From assembly GCF_028502605.1 (NCBI RefSeq), contig NW_026611593.1:2542001-2606000 (forward strand): a stretch of 64,000 bases of DNA, in the 5' to 3' direction. Source of the DNA: Trichoderma breve. Its lineage: Eukaryota > Ascomycota > Sordariomycetes > Hypocreales > Hypocreaceae. The notes beneath the pieces are model-generated. The model ran no database searches and was not told the origin of the DNA. It was given only the letters and a program-made list of their open reading frames with translations. The position numbers were made by a program, and so were the translations under genes. Shown here piece by piece: positions 52,677 through 61,751 of the stretch. Every line of letters begins with the position of its first letter. The first letter of the stretch is position 1.

Positions 52677-53266
52677 ATGAGCCCGACGTTAACTGTCTCT
52701 ACACAAATTGAGATCGCAGCGACGCCAGCTGCTGTTCGATCAGTGGTGCGTGTCTACCTTATGTATAGTGACCAAAGAGTTAACAAGGGGAAAAAATACG
52801 TTAACATCGAAGATTGTTTTTAGTTCATAGACTTCGCTCGGTACACACAATGGCAGCAAGGATGGAAATTTGAACCAGCCGACTCTGATAAGCAGCCATT
52901 GGACCTGAAGCCTGGTGACGGGCTCAAGGTCAAAATGAACGGAACTTCGATGCAACCAATTGTAATGGTAGGCCAACCGTTTGCTATTACGATGGCATTA
53001 CGTATACTAACTCGCAGAAGAAAAACTCAGTCGATTCTTTTCAGTGGAAGGGATCGCTACTCGGGCTCATGAAAGGTGTGCATCAATTTCATTTTACCCC
53101 AAGTAAAATAAATCCAGGAGGCACTACATTCATCCATAAAGAGGACTTGAGGGGGATTTTGATCACTCTCTCTTCGCCCTTGTGGAGCTCTCGGGAAATT
53201 AACCCAAGCTCTTGGAATCAATTTAATTCGAATTTAAAGAAGGAAGTCGAAAAGTCTTTGGTATAG
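52677..53266 (+). CDS. SRPBCC (START/Bet v1-like) superfamily protein
   Basis: Three exons (52,677-52,745; 52,824-52,967; 53,018-53,266), all phase 0, join to 153 residues, the usual size of a single-domain SRPBCC protein. It opens STQIEIAATPAAVRSV, followed across intron 1 by FIDFARYTQWQQGW, the standard first strand and helices of this helix-grip fold. Then comes LKPGDGLKVKMNG and, after intron 2, SFQWKGSLLGLMKGVHQF and NPGGTTFIHKEDLRG, which match the b-strand pattern of polyketide cyclase/dehydrase-like members. The fold encloses a hydrophobic cavity that binds lipids or aromatic ligands. Neither ligand nor reaction can be inferred. No signal peptide. It lies between the RTA1-like gene and an HET gene. 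Confidence 0.82.
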
Positions 53267-53603
53267 ATTATAGAAAGTTTACCATTTAGATACCAGGCTG
53301 TTGTTATGTTAATGGAGTTTGAGTACGATGATATGGGATCGAGATCTACATTCTGCTTGCAGATGCATGTACGCTTTATGACATCCCCGACCCCTCACTG
53401 AATGATCGGCAACCAAAATAGCTCAAAGAACACTGGATGTATGTCGATTGCACAATACCTTTTTTCCCTCCTTGAACGCTGATTCGTATCTGCTACCATC
53501 ATTTGTATTCAGTTGCAAACACAGATAAGCTGTCTGTTTCTGGAACATTAAATAGAAGACTTGGAGCCAGACCAATATTTCGGACCCGCCAACCTACCAA
53601 ACC
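53267..53603. other. Spacer between SRPBCC and HET genes
   Basis: A 337-nt spacer with no gene; promoter of the HET gene and 3' UTR of the SRPBCC gene. Confidence 0.6.
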
Positions 53604-55604
53604 ATGAGCCCATGTGCGTCTTGCGTCTCCATCACCTATTCCAGCATCGTTCCTGGAGCTATATTTTATTTCGATGCGGACGCTCAGAATAGAGATGAAT
53701 GCAGATTTTGTGACCTAGTTCGAGGATCATATCTGGAGTACCTCACGACCAATCTCTACTGGATCTACCGTCCGCCAAAGGCAACGCTGCAAAAGACAAC
53801 ATCACGGCATCTAATAAAGCTCACAGTCGACGATATTGAGTTAGTATCACCGGATGAGCGTCAATGCAACTTGAAGATTGCTCAAGTCACACTCCAAGAC
53901 ACTTGGTACGACGATGAGGTCAAAAGGGGGTTCTATTTCCACAGCAGCCATTCTCAGGGTATATGCAGATTGGACCATGTACCTAATCATAAAGAGAACG
54001 GAGTTCTTTCAGCCTGGGCAAACCTTGGACTTGCTCGGAGCTGGATAGAAGACTGCGATATGCATCATACAAACTGTCAGCCCATTATTCCTGCAGTGCC
54101 TTCAGAGGCACTTCATCCCTCCACAAGATTCATCGACGCAATTTCTGAATGTCTGGTCTCTTTTGACGAAATAAACTCGGCATCCTTCAAATTTGTGGCC
54201 CTCAGCTATGTTTGGGGGGTTGACTACCAGTTACAGACAACCTCTTCCACGCTCGAAGATTTTCGGAAGAAACTTCCAGGACCGACAGCCATTGATGACA
54301 ATCTGAGGTTACCACTGACGATCAGAGACGCCATGGACGTGACAATCACCCTGGGGCACCGCTATCTGTGGGTCGATGCGCTTTGCATAGTCCAAGACTC
54401 ACCGTCGGACCTTGAGATCCAGTTGGCACAGATGGACCGTATATACGGCTTGGCTGCGCTCACCATTGTTGCAAGGGGAGGCAGAACCTCAGATAGCGGT
54501 TTGCCAGGCATGTCCAGTCCACGGAATTGGTTGAGCGGTGAGAACATCAATTGTGAGATGAATGGCACTCTTACTATCGGCTGTTGGGATGTTCTAGACA
54601 GGAATTACGAGAAATACGAAGAACAGCATGGAGTTTTCGCAGACACGGCATGCTACATGTGGCGTGGCTGGACTTTCCAAGAGCAGATACTATCCACACG
54701 CACTCTCGAGTTCAACCGCCGCCGAATGGTTTTCTGGTGCGGACACCCAGAACATGCTGTAGAATGCGGCGTAGCTCCGAGGACGGATATGAGGGACGCT
54801 CACCACTTCCGCAGTGCCGTCCGGAAATATAGAGAGACTGATGGCATAGTTCCTCCAGGCCAGCCGGCGTGGGAGTACATGACCAAAGACATGCTCATTA
54901 GCCGATGGAGGGCTGTTCGTGAACATTACTCGACCAGGCACTTTACTTATGCCGGTGACCGTCGGAAAGCAGTGCTCGGTACGGCCTCGATGCTGAGGTA
55001 TGTGATTGGCGACATTGACAGCAGCGGCCACGTTCTCAGTCAGCTTGGCACTGAGTTGCTCTGGCGTAAAACACTGCATCCCGGCTGGAATGAAAGTCAA
55101 CAGTCAGCCATCAAGTTCTCTTACAGCGCAGTCCCATTTGGCACGTTTCCGTCTTGGTCATGGCTCAGTCTATGGCCGCTGACTTGGCCTAGCGACTATA
55201 AACCGTTTCCCAAGGTAGAATTGCAATTACACGATGCTGGAGTCAGTTCTTTACTCGAGATACGAGGGCGAGCTCTTGAAGTGAATGTGATCGAAGAAGG
55301 GGGAGATGGCGAAAAGGATAAAGTCAAAGTATACTATAAAGATGGAACTAATGCAAAGCTCGAGGTTTACCTTGATCGATCCTTGGAGGCACAGACGGTA
55401 GTTACGTGTGTTCCTATTGCTTCAGTTATCCACAGCGGGAAATTGATGCCGAAATGGTGTTATGGGATGTTGCTGCTTCAAAATGTTGACGAGTCGGGTT
55501 ATAGAAGAGTCGGGGTTGCGTTTGTGGTGGAAGCTCGAGCTGGCGAGTTCTTACGGCGTATCGAGTCGGATGAGGCCCGCCACCTTGTGATGAGGTGTGT
55601 GTGA
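53604..55604 (+). CDS. Heterokaryon incompatibility (HET) domain protein
   Basis: Intact single-exon gene of 666 residues. The HET domain spans about residues 190-340 with its hallmark blocks FVALSYVWG (about 196-204), LPLTIRDAMDVT, YLWVDALCIVQDS (about 254-266), QMDRIYGLAALTIVA and, further on, WTFQEQILSTRTLEF. The N-terminal 190 residues contain Cys pairs (CASC and CRFC) and precede the domain as in many fungal HET proteins. The C-terminal third is family-variable. HET proteins take part in vegetative incompatibility, where contact between genetically different hyphae triggers cell death; many paralogues exist whose partner is unknown. The start at MSPCASCVS fits the usual N-terminus. A second, interrupted HET gene follows on the same strand 0.84 kb downstream. 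Confidence 0.93.
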   Translation: MSPCASCVSITYSSIVPGAIFYFDADAQNRDECRFCDLVRGSYLEYLTTNLYWIYRPPKATLQKTTSRHLIKLTVDDIELVSPDERQCNLKIAQVTLQDTWYDDEVKRGFYFHSSHSQGICRLDHVPNHKENGVLSAWANLGLARSWIEDCDMHHTNCQPIIPAVPSEALHPSTRFIDAISECLVSFDEINSASFKFVALSYVWGVDYQLQTTSSTLEDFRKKLPGPTAIDDNLRLPLTIRDAMDVTITLGHRYLWVDALCIVQDSPSDLEIQLAQMDRIYGLAALTIVARGGRTSDSGLPGMSSPRNWLSGENINCEMNGTLTIGCWDVLDRNYEKYEEQHGVFADTACYMWRGWTFQEQILSTRTLEFNRRRMVFWCGHPEHAVECGVAPRTDMRDAHHFRSAVRKYRETDGIVPPGQPAWEYMTKDMLISRWRAVREHYSTRHFTYAGDRRKAVLGTASMLRYVIGDIDSSGHVLSQLGTELLWRKTLHPGWNESQQSAIKFSYSAVPFGTFPSWSWLSLWPLTWPSDYKPFPKVELQLHDAGVSSLLEIRGRALEVNVIEEGGDGEKDKVKVYYKDGTNAKLEVYLDRSLEAQTVVTCVPIASVIHSGKLMPKWCYGMLLLQNVDESGYRRVGVAFVVEARAGEFLRRIESDEARHLVMRCV

Positions 55605-56443
55605 TCCTAGCAGCCTCCCGTCATCTTCCATGTCATAGTGAAGACATCAAGGCGCTGTACATAGATGTGGCCTCCCAGCTTTACAATCATTCATTATTGT
55701 TCAGGACTCTTGTACATCTGAAGCGATACTAACCACTTACAGTGCAAGTCAATGTATGAGATTGAATTGTATCAGAAATTCCAACGGATTCATGATAATG
55801 CGAGAAATCTTTATAACTTCAACTCTCGGTGCACGAAACATCTCGCAACTATTGACGATTGGTGTTTGACCAACCAAAGGACACTCAAGTGCCCATAGAC
55901 CCTTCGGTTTCAATTAGTGTAGATGTTGCAGCTACTGAAACGACAAGATTATGAGCTTGAGACTTCAAGTTGGATGGGTAAGCGTAGCTGGATGCAGGCA
56001 AACAGTTAACGTGGCCTCACGTTTGGCTGTCTCCTGTGAGGAATAAGCCTTGCCTGCCCCCTCTTTCTCCACAGATCTCAACTGTCAAATGATGACAAGT
56101 AAGGCACCCTGGGCGGTCTTTAACCACTAAACTGCAGAACTGCGCCTCAATTTCTAGGGGAGTTTTGGTGCGCAACTATTCGTAGATCAATAGATAGAGT
56201 AGACTATTACTAGGGCTGTTTTGACATGGCTTCTCGTGGCCTGCCTGCCTGTTTGCCGTTTGGATTAGAAGACGGTATCATTTGTATAGTTCTCCCTTCA
56301 TCCTTTTTTCTTGATAGCTTCGTGTGCAGCCTCCGAAATAGAGTATCTGTGTCATGATTTCCACAGGGGTCGTCCTTGAGACACCTAAACTCGATGCAGA
56401 ACGTTAAACTTGAACGCTCAAATAGAATTGCTATGTTCTTCAA
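55605..56443. other. Intergenic region between two HET genes
   Basis: 840 nt, no supported gene. Contains the first HET gene's 3' UTR and the promoter of the second. Confidence 0.6.
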
Positions 56444-58255
56444 ATGACACACTTGCACGACACTTTCGCTAGTCCAAAATATCCTGGGCCCTCTCTTCCC
56501 ACTCCAAATCACATTCGCCTCGTTTCTCTTCTTCCCGGGAGCACCAGTACAATTACCTGTGAGCTTATCATAGTCGACATTCATTCAGCACTAGAGTACG
56601 AAGCTCTATCATACACCTGGGGAAATGCTTTGGATCGTCAAGCGATCAACATACAAAGCATGTCCTTACAGCAGTCAACCGAGCTCTTAGCGACATCGAA
56701 TTGCGTGTCCGCTCTCCGTCGCCTGCGCTACAAAGACCGACCACGCCTGCTATAGGTTGACTCTCTTGCAATTAACCAATCAGACATCTCAGAGAAAAAT
56801 CATCAATTAACTCTCATGTCCAAGATATACTCCGAAGCAACAAGGGTCATTATCTACCTAGGCGAGTCTGCAGATAACAGCGACTTGGCCACTGAATTTA
56901 TTACAGAATGCGATTATCCAAGCTCAGACACTACATCTCTCAGCTATCCAAAGTCTGAGCTTCTAACTGATGCCCTTCATAGCTTCTTCCGCCGACCTTG
57001 GTTTACTAGGGTCTAGGTTATACAAGAGGCCTTCCTCTCCAATGCCGCACTCGCATATTGTGGAGAAAAGACAATTCCGTGGTCTGCAATTGAGAACTTC
57101 AATAGCTGGAATATAGCCTCTAAGTGGCTGCGACAACTACCGTTTGTTATATACGCCTCCGAGAAATCATTAATAAGAGGCAATATAGAATCATCAATGT
57201 TCACGGCACTCAGTCGAACCCGGCATTGCAGCGCAACAAACCAACGTGATAAGGTATACGCACTCTTACCTCTATTCCAATCATTTATCGAGCAGCTCAA
57301 TATTACGCCAAACTATGGGGATACGGTAGCAAAGGTATATACGGACTGCGCTATAGCTCTATTGCCAGAGTGTGGCTTCAAATTACTCTCTGCGGTTCAA
57401 GGGAGGTCGAACATTGATGATTTGCCTTCTTGGGTACCAGACTGGAGTATCGCGCGCAAGCGCAGTCATCTTGGAGCCTATGACCTATTTTATTTTGGAT
57501 TGAAGGTCAGTGGCGAACAACTACCTCAATTGACTACCCATGTTTCGACGAATAATTCGATAACTACAGTCTCTCTACGTTCAACTGGACATTTATGCGG
57601 GAGAATATCAGGCATAGGATCAGCATACGTTGTTGGGCGGAATCCACTTCCTCTACTTGAATGGCAGCGTCTTGCATTCGGTGACTCCCTTGTAGATCAA
57701 AGGATTGAGGGAGAACCGCTTTCTGAGCCTCTAGAACGAATCTTCTACGCTGTTTTAGCAGCCAACAACGAGGAACATGTCGTCGATCACGTTTACAATT
57801 TTTTCACGTATTATCAGCATGACTGGTGGTACCAAGACTATGAGACGAGTTTGGCAAATGAGGTTCGCAGGATGGCCTCTCTAAGAAAGGACGAAAAGGT
57901 GTTTGGAGAAGACACATTGCCGTTCGAAGACATTCCATTCAATCTAGCAGCGTCCGCATTAGGTCACTCTATGCAGGTGTGTGTTCAAGCTATATTGAGA
58001 GCTTGCCACTCTCGTCGGTTCTTCATTACGGATACAGGGTACATGGGGATTGCTCCCGACAATGCCCAAATCATGGACCATATTTATATTTGCGCTGGTT
58101 CTGATGTCCCCTTGGTGTTTCGAGAGGTCGATGACAAGCCACATGGTCATGGGATGAAGCAATTCCGCTTGATAGGACAGAGTCATATTGAACAAGAGGC
58201 GTGGGATGATATTGGATCATTGCCCAATGCACTAGGATATCTGGAAATTATCTAA
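56444..58255 (+). pseudogene. HET-domain gene interrupted by two in-frame TAG codons at Trp positions
   Basis: One uninterrupted frame of 603 codons plus the final stop runs from ATG 56,444 to TAA 58,255, except for TAG at 56,753-56,755 (codon 104) and TAG at 57,014-57,016 (codon 191). Both sit where HET proteins carry tryptophan: RPRLL-[TAG]-VDSLAINQ corresponds to the LWVDAxCINQ block, and RPWFTRV-[TAG]-VIQEAFLS to the RVWVxQE block. The N-terminal YEALSYTWGN block and the C-terminal half, with WVPDW, are intact, and there is no frameshift in 1.8 kb. Each TAG is one G-to-A change from TGG. Explanations are nonsense mutation (for example RIP, since CpA to TpA on the other strand gives this change), or A-to-I editing of UAG to UGG, known in Sordariomycete sexual tissue. 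Listed as pseudogene because genomic translation stops. Confidence 0.75.
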
Positions 58256-59465
58256 CTTTACAAAATGCTGCCAACGACAAATCAGATGCCACCAAATTGT
58301 CGACGACTCTGTACATGTATATATACACGCTCTAGAGTAGGCCTATCCAGATGATATTTACTTCAAGGAGTAAGGTTAAGAGTTTTATGGTTACTGCAGC
58401 CTAGGGATAGTAAGTTTATTCGGCAGTATTAATTGGCACAAAGTGTCCTGCCTCTCTGCTCAGAGCTGCCATTGCGGACGGACATTGTAAGACTAGATGT
58501 TATCAAGATCTAAAGCGATGCCGGTTGTTAACAGCTCAAATGTAGTTTGAAACGTGTCCACTGCCTGTCATATACACTTCCGGCAATGCGGACGATGATG
58601 AGCCTGCCATTAGAAGCCCAGTGGGTCAAGAGGAGGGGAGCGGTTGAAGCCGTGGATTTGCAAATAGAACAATCCGAATATCGTCCAAAGTCTTGGTTTC
58701 ATGTGCGATTCGCGTGTCCTCTACCGCAAATTTCGGATGTTGTGCGTCCCGAGACTTGCCCTCTGCTTGCGACACTACTCGTAACTTCATCTTGGATCGT
58801 CTGCAACAGTTTGCCTAACGCCAAGCTAGCCGTCTAACAAACTGCTGCCGATGACATTCCTTGGACATATGGATGCAGATTTTGAGGACTGGCCTGCTGC
58901 TCGATTTCCCAGGTCGGTCGGTTATGGAAGTAGTCACGCAGCAGCCTCGTGTACGGAACTGGTGACGGTGGTGGCCACGGATTCCTGCACGCGGCTCGTC
59001 ACCGCATAAGCCATTCACTAATGCCGTGAAAATAAATTGCGGCTGATTCTTACACGGCTCCTCCACAAAGTTGTGCCCATTTCAGGCTGCGGCCACTCGG
59101 CTGCATATTGACCCTCAGCTGGGAGGCTAAGCGGACGATGGATGATGGGCGGTTTCGGTCTCACCTGCATGTCCTAAGAAGGGCGGAATTCAGGACGAGC
59201 CCAACGGACTGACTAGAAGGTTGCAGGACACGTAGTCAGACTTGGTATCGTGGAAGAAGACCCGGAGTGGTGGTCAGTGGTCAGTGATCAAACGACCCTC
59301 TTTGTGCTGTTCAAAATGTACATTGGGTCCAGATATAAGTGTATCGCTCCTGTTCTCAGAGTCTTCCCAAGACCAGAGCCAGAGTCTCAACATCTTCTCG
59401 ACCCAAGGCACCTCATTTGTCCCTGATACAACTTTCTCCGCCCTGCCCACAGGCAAAGAAATACG
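58256..59465. other. Intergenic region with no gene seen
   Basis: 1.2 kb. The open frames on both strands (for example 58,547-58,837) lack motifs and start contexts. The right end is the GH45 gene promoter and leader. Confidence 0.55.
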
Positions 59466-60354
59466 ATGACTCTAAATCTAGTCCATCTCTTCCCTCTGTT
59501 CGCGACGGTGTTCATGGCGGCTGCTGTTCTTGCTGATACTGGTATCACCACCGATATTGGGACTGCTGCAAGCCGTCGTGCGCTTGGCCTGGCAGTATGC
59601 AGGTATCAGAACCCGTGCGAACCTGTAATAAGAACGACAAATGGCCGAACCCTCTCAACTCTAGCGCTCAGTCGGCTTGCAATGGTGGCGACGCGTACAC
59701 TTGCAGCAACAATGGACCGTGGGTTGTCGACAATAACCTAGCGTATGGATTCGCAGCGGCCAAACTTGCTGGGAAGTCTGAGCAGGATTGGTGCTGTGCT
59801 TGCTACAAGTAAGTCCAATGTGTTTCCAGGACGCTGGATGAGGAATAACACGCAGGCAATGGGACATGGGAAAATCCCGAGGACCAATGGTGGAGATCAT
59901 CATGGTTTATTTGACTTAACTAACGAGTTTCCCTCAATCTAATAGGCTCACCTTCACGTCAACGTCGATTACCGGGAAACAAATGATCATCCAGGTGACC
60001 AATACTGGCAGCGACCTTGAAAACAACCACTTCGACCTCGCCATCCCCGGCGGTGGTGTGGGCATGTTCCCCCAGGGATGTCAATCACAGTTTGATGGCG
60101 CGTGGATGGGTGACACATATGGCGGCTACCAGAACAGGAACGATTGTTACAATCTTCCGGAGGGCCAATTCCGCGACGGCTGCTTCTTCCGTTTTGACTG
60201 GTTCCAAAACGCCCAGAACCCAACCGTTGAGTTTCATGAGGTGTCTTGTCCGCAGGCCATGATTGACAGGACGCATTGTGGTCGCTGGAGTTACCAAGAT
60301 TTCGTCGACCAAGGTAAAGACGAGCCCTTAGAACAGGGGGGGCTAGAACTGTAG
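59466..60354 (+). pseudogene. GH45 endoglucanase gene with a frameshift in the RYWDCC motif
   Basis: The family is secreted endo-beta-1,4-glucanase. The start codon at 59,466 opens a signal peptide (MTLNLVHLFPLFATVFMAAA) followed by DTGITT. The expected RYWDCCKPSCAWPG continues in another frame, because one C appears to be missing at 59,551-59,552. From there the second frame is intact to DWCCACYK, splices across a 137-nt intron (59,809-59,945) into LTFTSTSITGKQMIIQVTNTG, and ends at 60,354. Both catalytic aspartates are present: in YWDCC (base) and in DGCFFRFDWF (acid). Bridging the slip would give about 250 residues without a cellulose-binding module, normal for the family. The single-base lesion in a C run may be a true mutation or an assembly error. 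No intron arrangement rescues it. Confidence 0.8.
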
Positions 60355-61177
60355 ATTACTTTGTTTTCTTTTAAAATGTGCCTTCTGTCAAGAAGGCTCA
60401 TCGAAATTCAATGACTAAAAAAGCTATTAAAAAGACCAAGCCACAAGACGAGCCGCTAGGGTGAAAAGGATCAGTGTAGCAGCGTAGCTTTAGCTTATAA
60501 AGTGGCACTAGGAATTCCTTGCTCTTACTGTATAAAGCAAGGAATCCAAATGCTTTATTAACAGGAAGGATCTTCCTTTTTTCTTCGACCTGATAGGATT
60601 GCGATTGCGGCGGTCACAGCATATGTACTGAGGAAGTCATCTAACGGGCCCTGACCACATGTAAGCTACATATCTTAGAGCAGATGTCTAAGTGCTCCTG
60701 GGGTTCTACAAGCAACAGCTTAGTAGTTATTACGATGGCGCCTTTCTGGCGATGACTCATGATGATAATAGAAATTACGATGCTGTAGGAACGAATGCAA
60801 AAAACAACGCAGGAAACGCTGGCCGGCCTTCCTGGCAGCCTTGCTGATAGCCTTGATGACGATATCAGCGGCGAGGATGATCTCTACAGCCTGCTGTCAT
60901 CGCCGACCTTGCCTAGGTCGAAAATGCTGTTAGAAATACTATACAAACGTATTATAAGCTTCATCATAAGCTTCATCAAGGAGGGCAAGGAAGCCCGAAG
61001 CTCATAGGAAAACAACATATACAATTATTTCCTTTGAAATTGTAGTGTTTCAATTTTCCGGGCGTTTCATGGATTTTCAGGCCAGCTTGAAGCGGGGAGC
61101 TGAAGGTGAGCAAAGGAGGATGAACGGGACGATTCTTGCCTTCCAACCTCACTATCATTCAAAGAGCTGTTCGACAT

Positions 61178-61229
61178 GCTGACTTGAAAGCCACATTTTC
61201 ATTTGACCTCTGAATACGCAGCAATGGCA
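61178..61229 (+). repeat. Direct repeat, copy 1
   Basis: Copy 1 of a sequence starting GCTGACTTGAAAGCCACATT and ending CAGCAATGGCA. It differs from copy 2 (61,328-61,383) by four T residues missing in a T run and a small change (TACG versus GAG) near the 3' end. The copies are 150 nt apart. Confidence 0.85.
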
Positions 61230-61327
61230 TTGCCCGCATGCACTCAGCCTTCGGGGACCTCGGAGTTCGCCGAAGGTATGTAGGTATTTAGTAGGTAGGA
61301 TTTTACTTACCAGATGCAAGCTGACGC

Positions 61328-61383
61328 GCTGACTTGAAAGCCACATTTTCATTTTTTTGACCTCTGAATGAGCAGCAATGGCA
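61328..61383 (+). repeat. Direct repeat, copy 2
   Basis: Copy 2 of the repeat that starts GCTGACTTGAAAGCCACATT (copy 1 at 61,178). The expanded T run suggests replication slippage. No transposon ends or coding capacity are evident. Confidence 0.85.
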
Positions 61384-61751
61384 CCGCCAAGACTCCAAGC
61401 CAAGAAACAATCAAAGGAAATGCATCCTGCGGTCGCACTATCGTCAGGCTGGCGGACTTCAGACTCTGCTGGGGAGGTATCTCGCCAGATAATTACATGT
61501 ACATACTCAACTCTCGATGTAAATATAACAGGCTTGTTTCCCCAAAGGAAAGCATTTTCAGATCATCTCGAACCTAATATTCACATCTTTGTTGCTTTGG
61601 AAGATCAGTGTTGGCTGGTCTATCCGGAAGGCTACAAAGACCAACCGGTACACTGCACTGTCAAAGACTACGCACAAATTATTATCATTCAACCACGATC
61701 TCCGAAATTTCGACCCTAACCCTCCGTCGACGCCATCCTTATCTCATCAGG

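Larger units (their letters stand above)
60355..61751. other. Intergenic region with a local direct repeat
   Basis: 1.4 kb between the GH45 gene and the NLP gene. A 70-codon frame (60,795-61,007) has no recognisable motif. A direct repeat of about 52-56 nt is listed separately. The last 150 nt look like a promoter and leader for the NLP gene. Confidence 0.55.

Noticed and set aside
58547..58837. 96-codon plus-strand frame between the HET and GH45 genes.
   Set aside because: No motif, unlikely composition, overlapped by another frame on the minus strand.
60795..61007. 70-codon frame (MQKTTQETLAGLPGSLADSL...).
   Set aside because: I considered a transposase or reverse transcriptase remnant, but no motif supports it.
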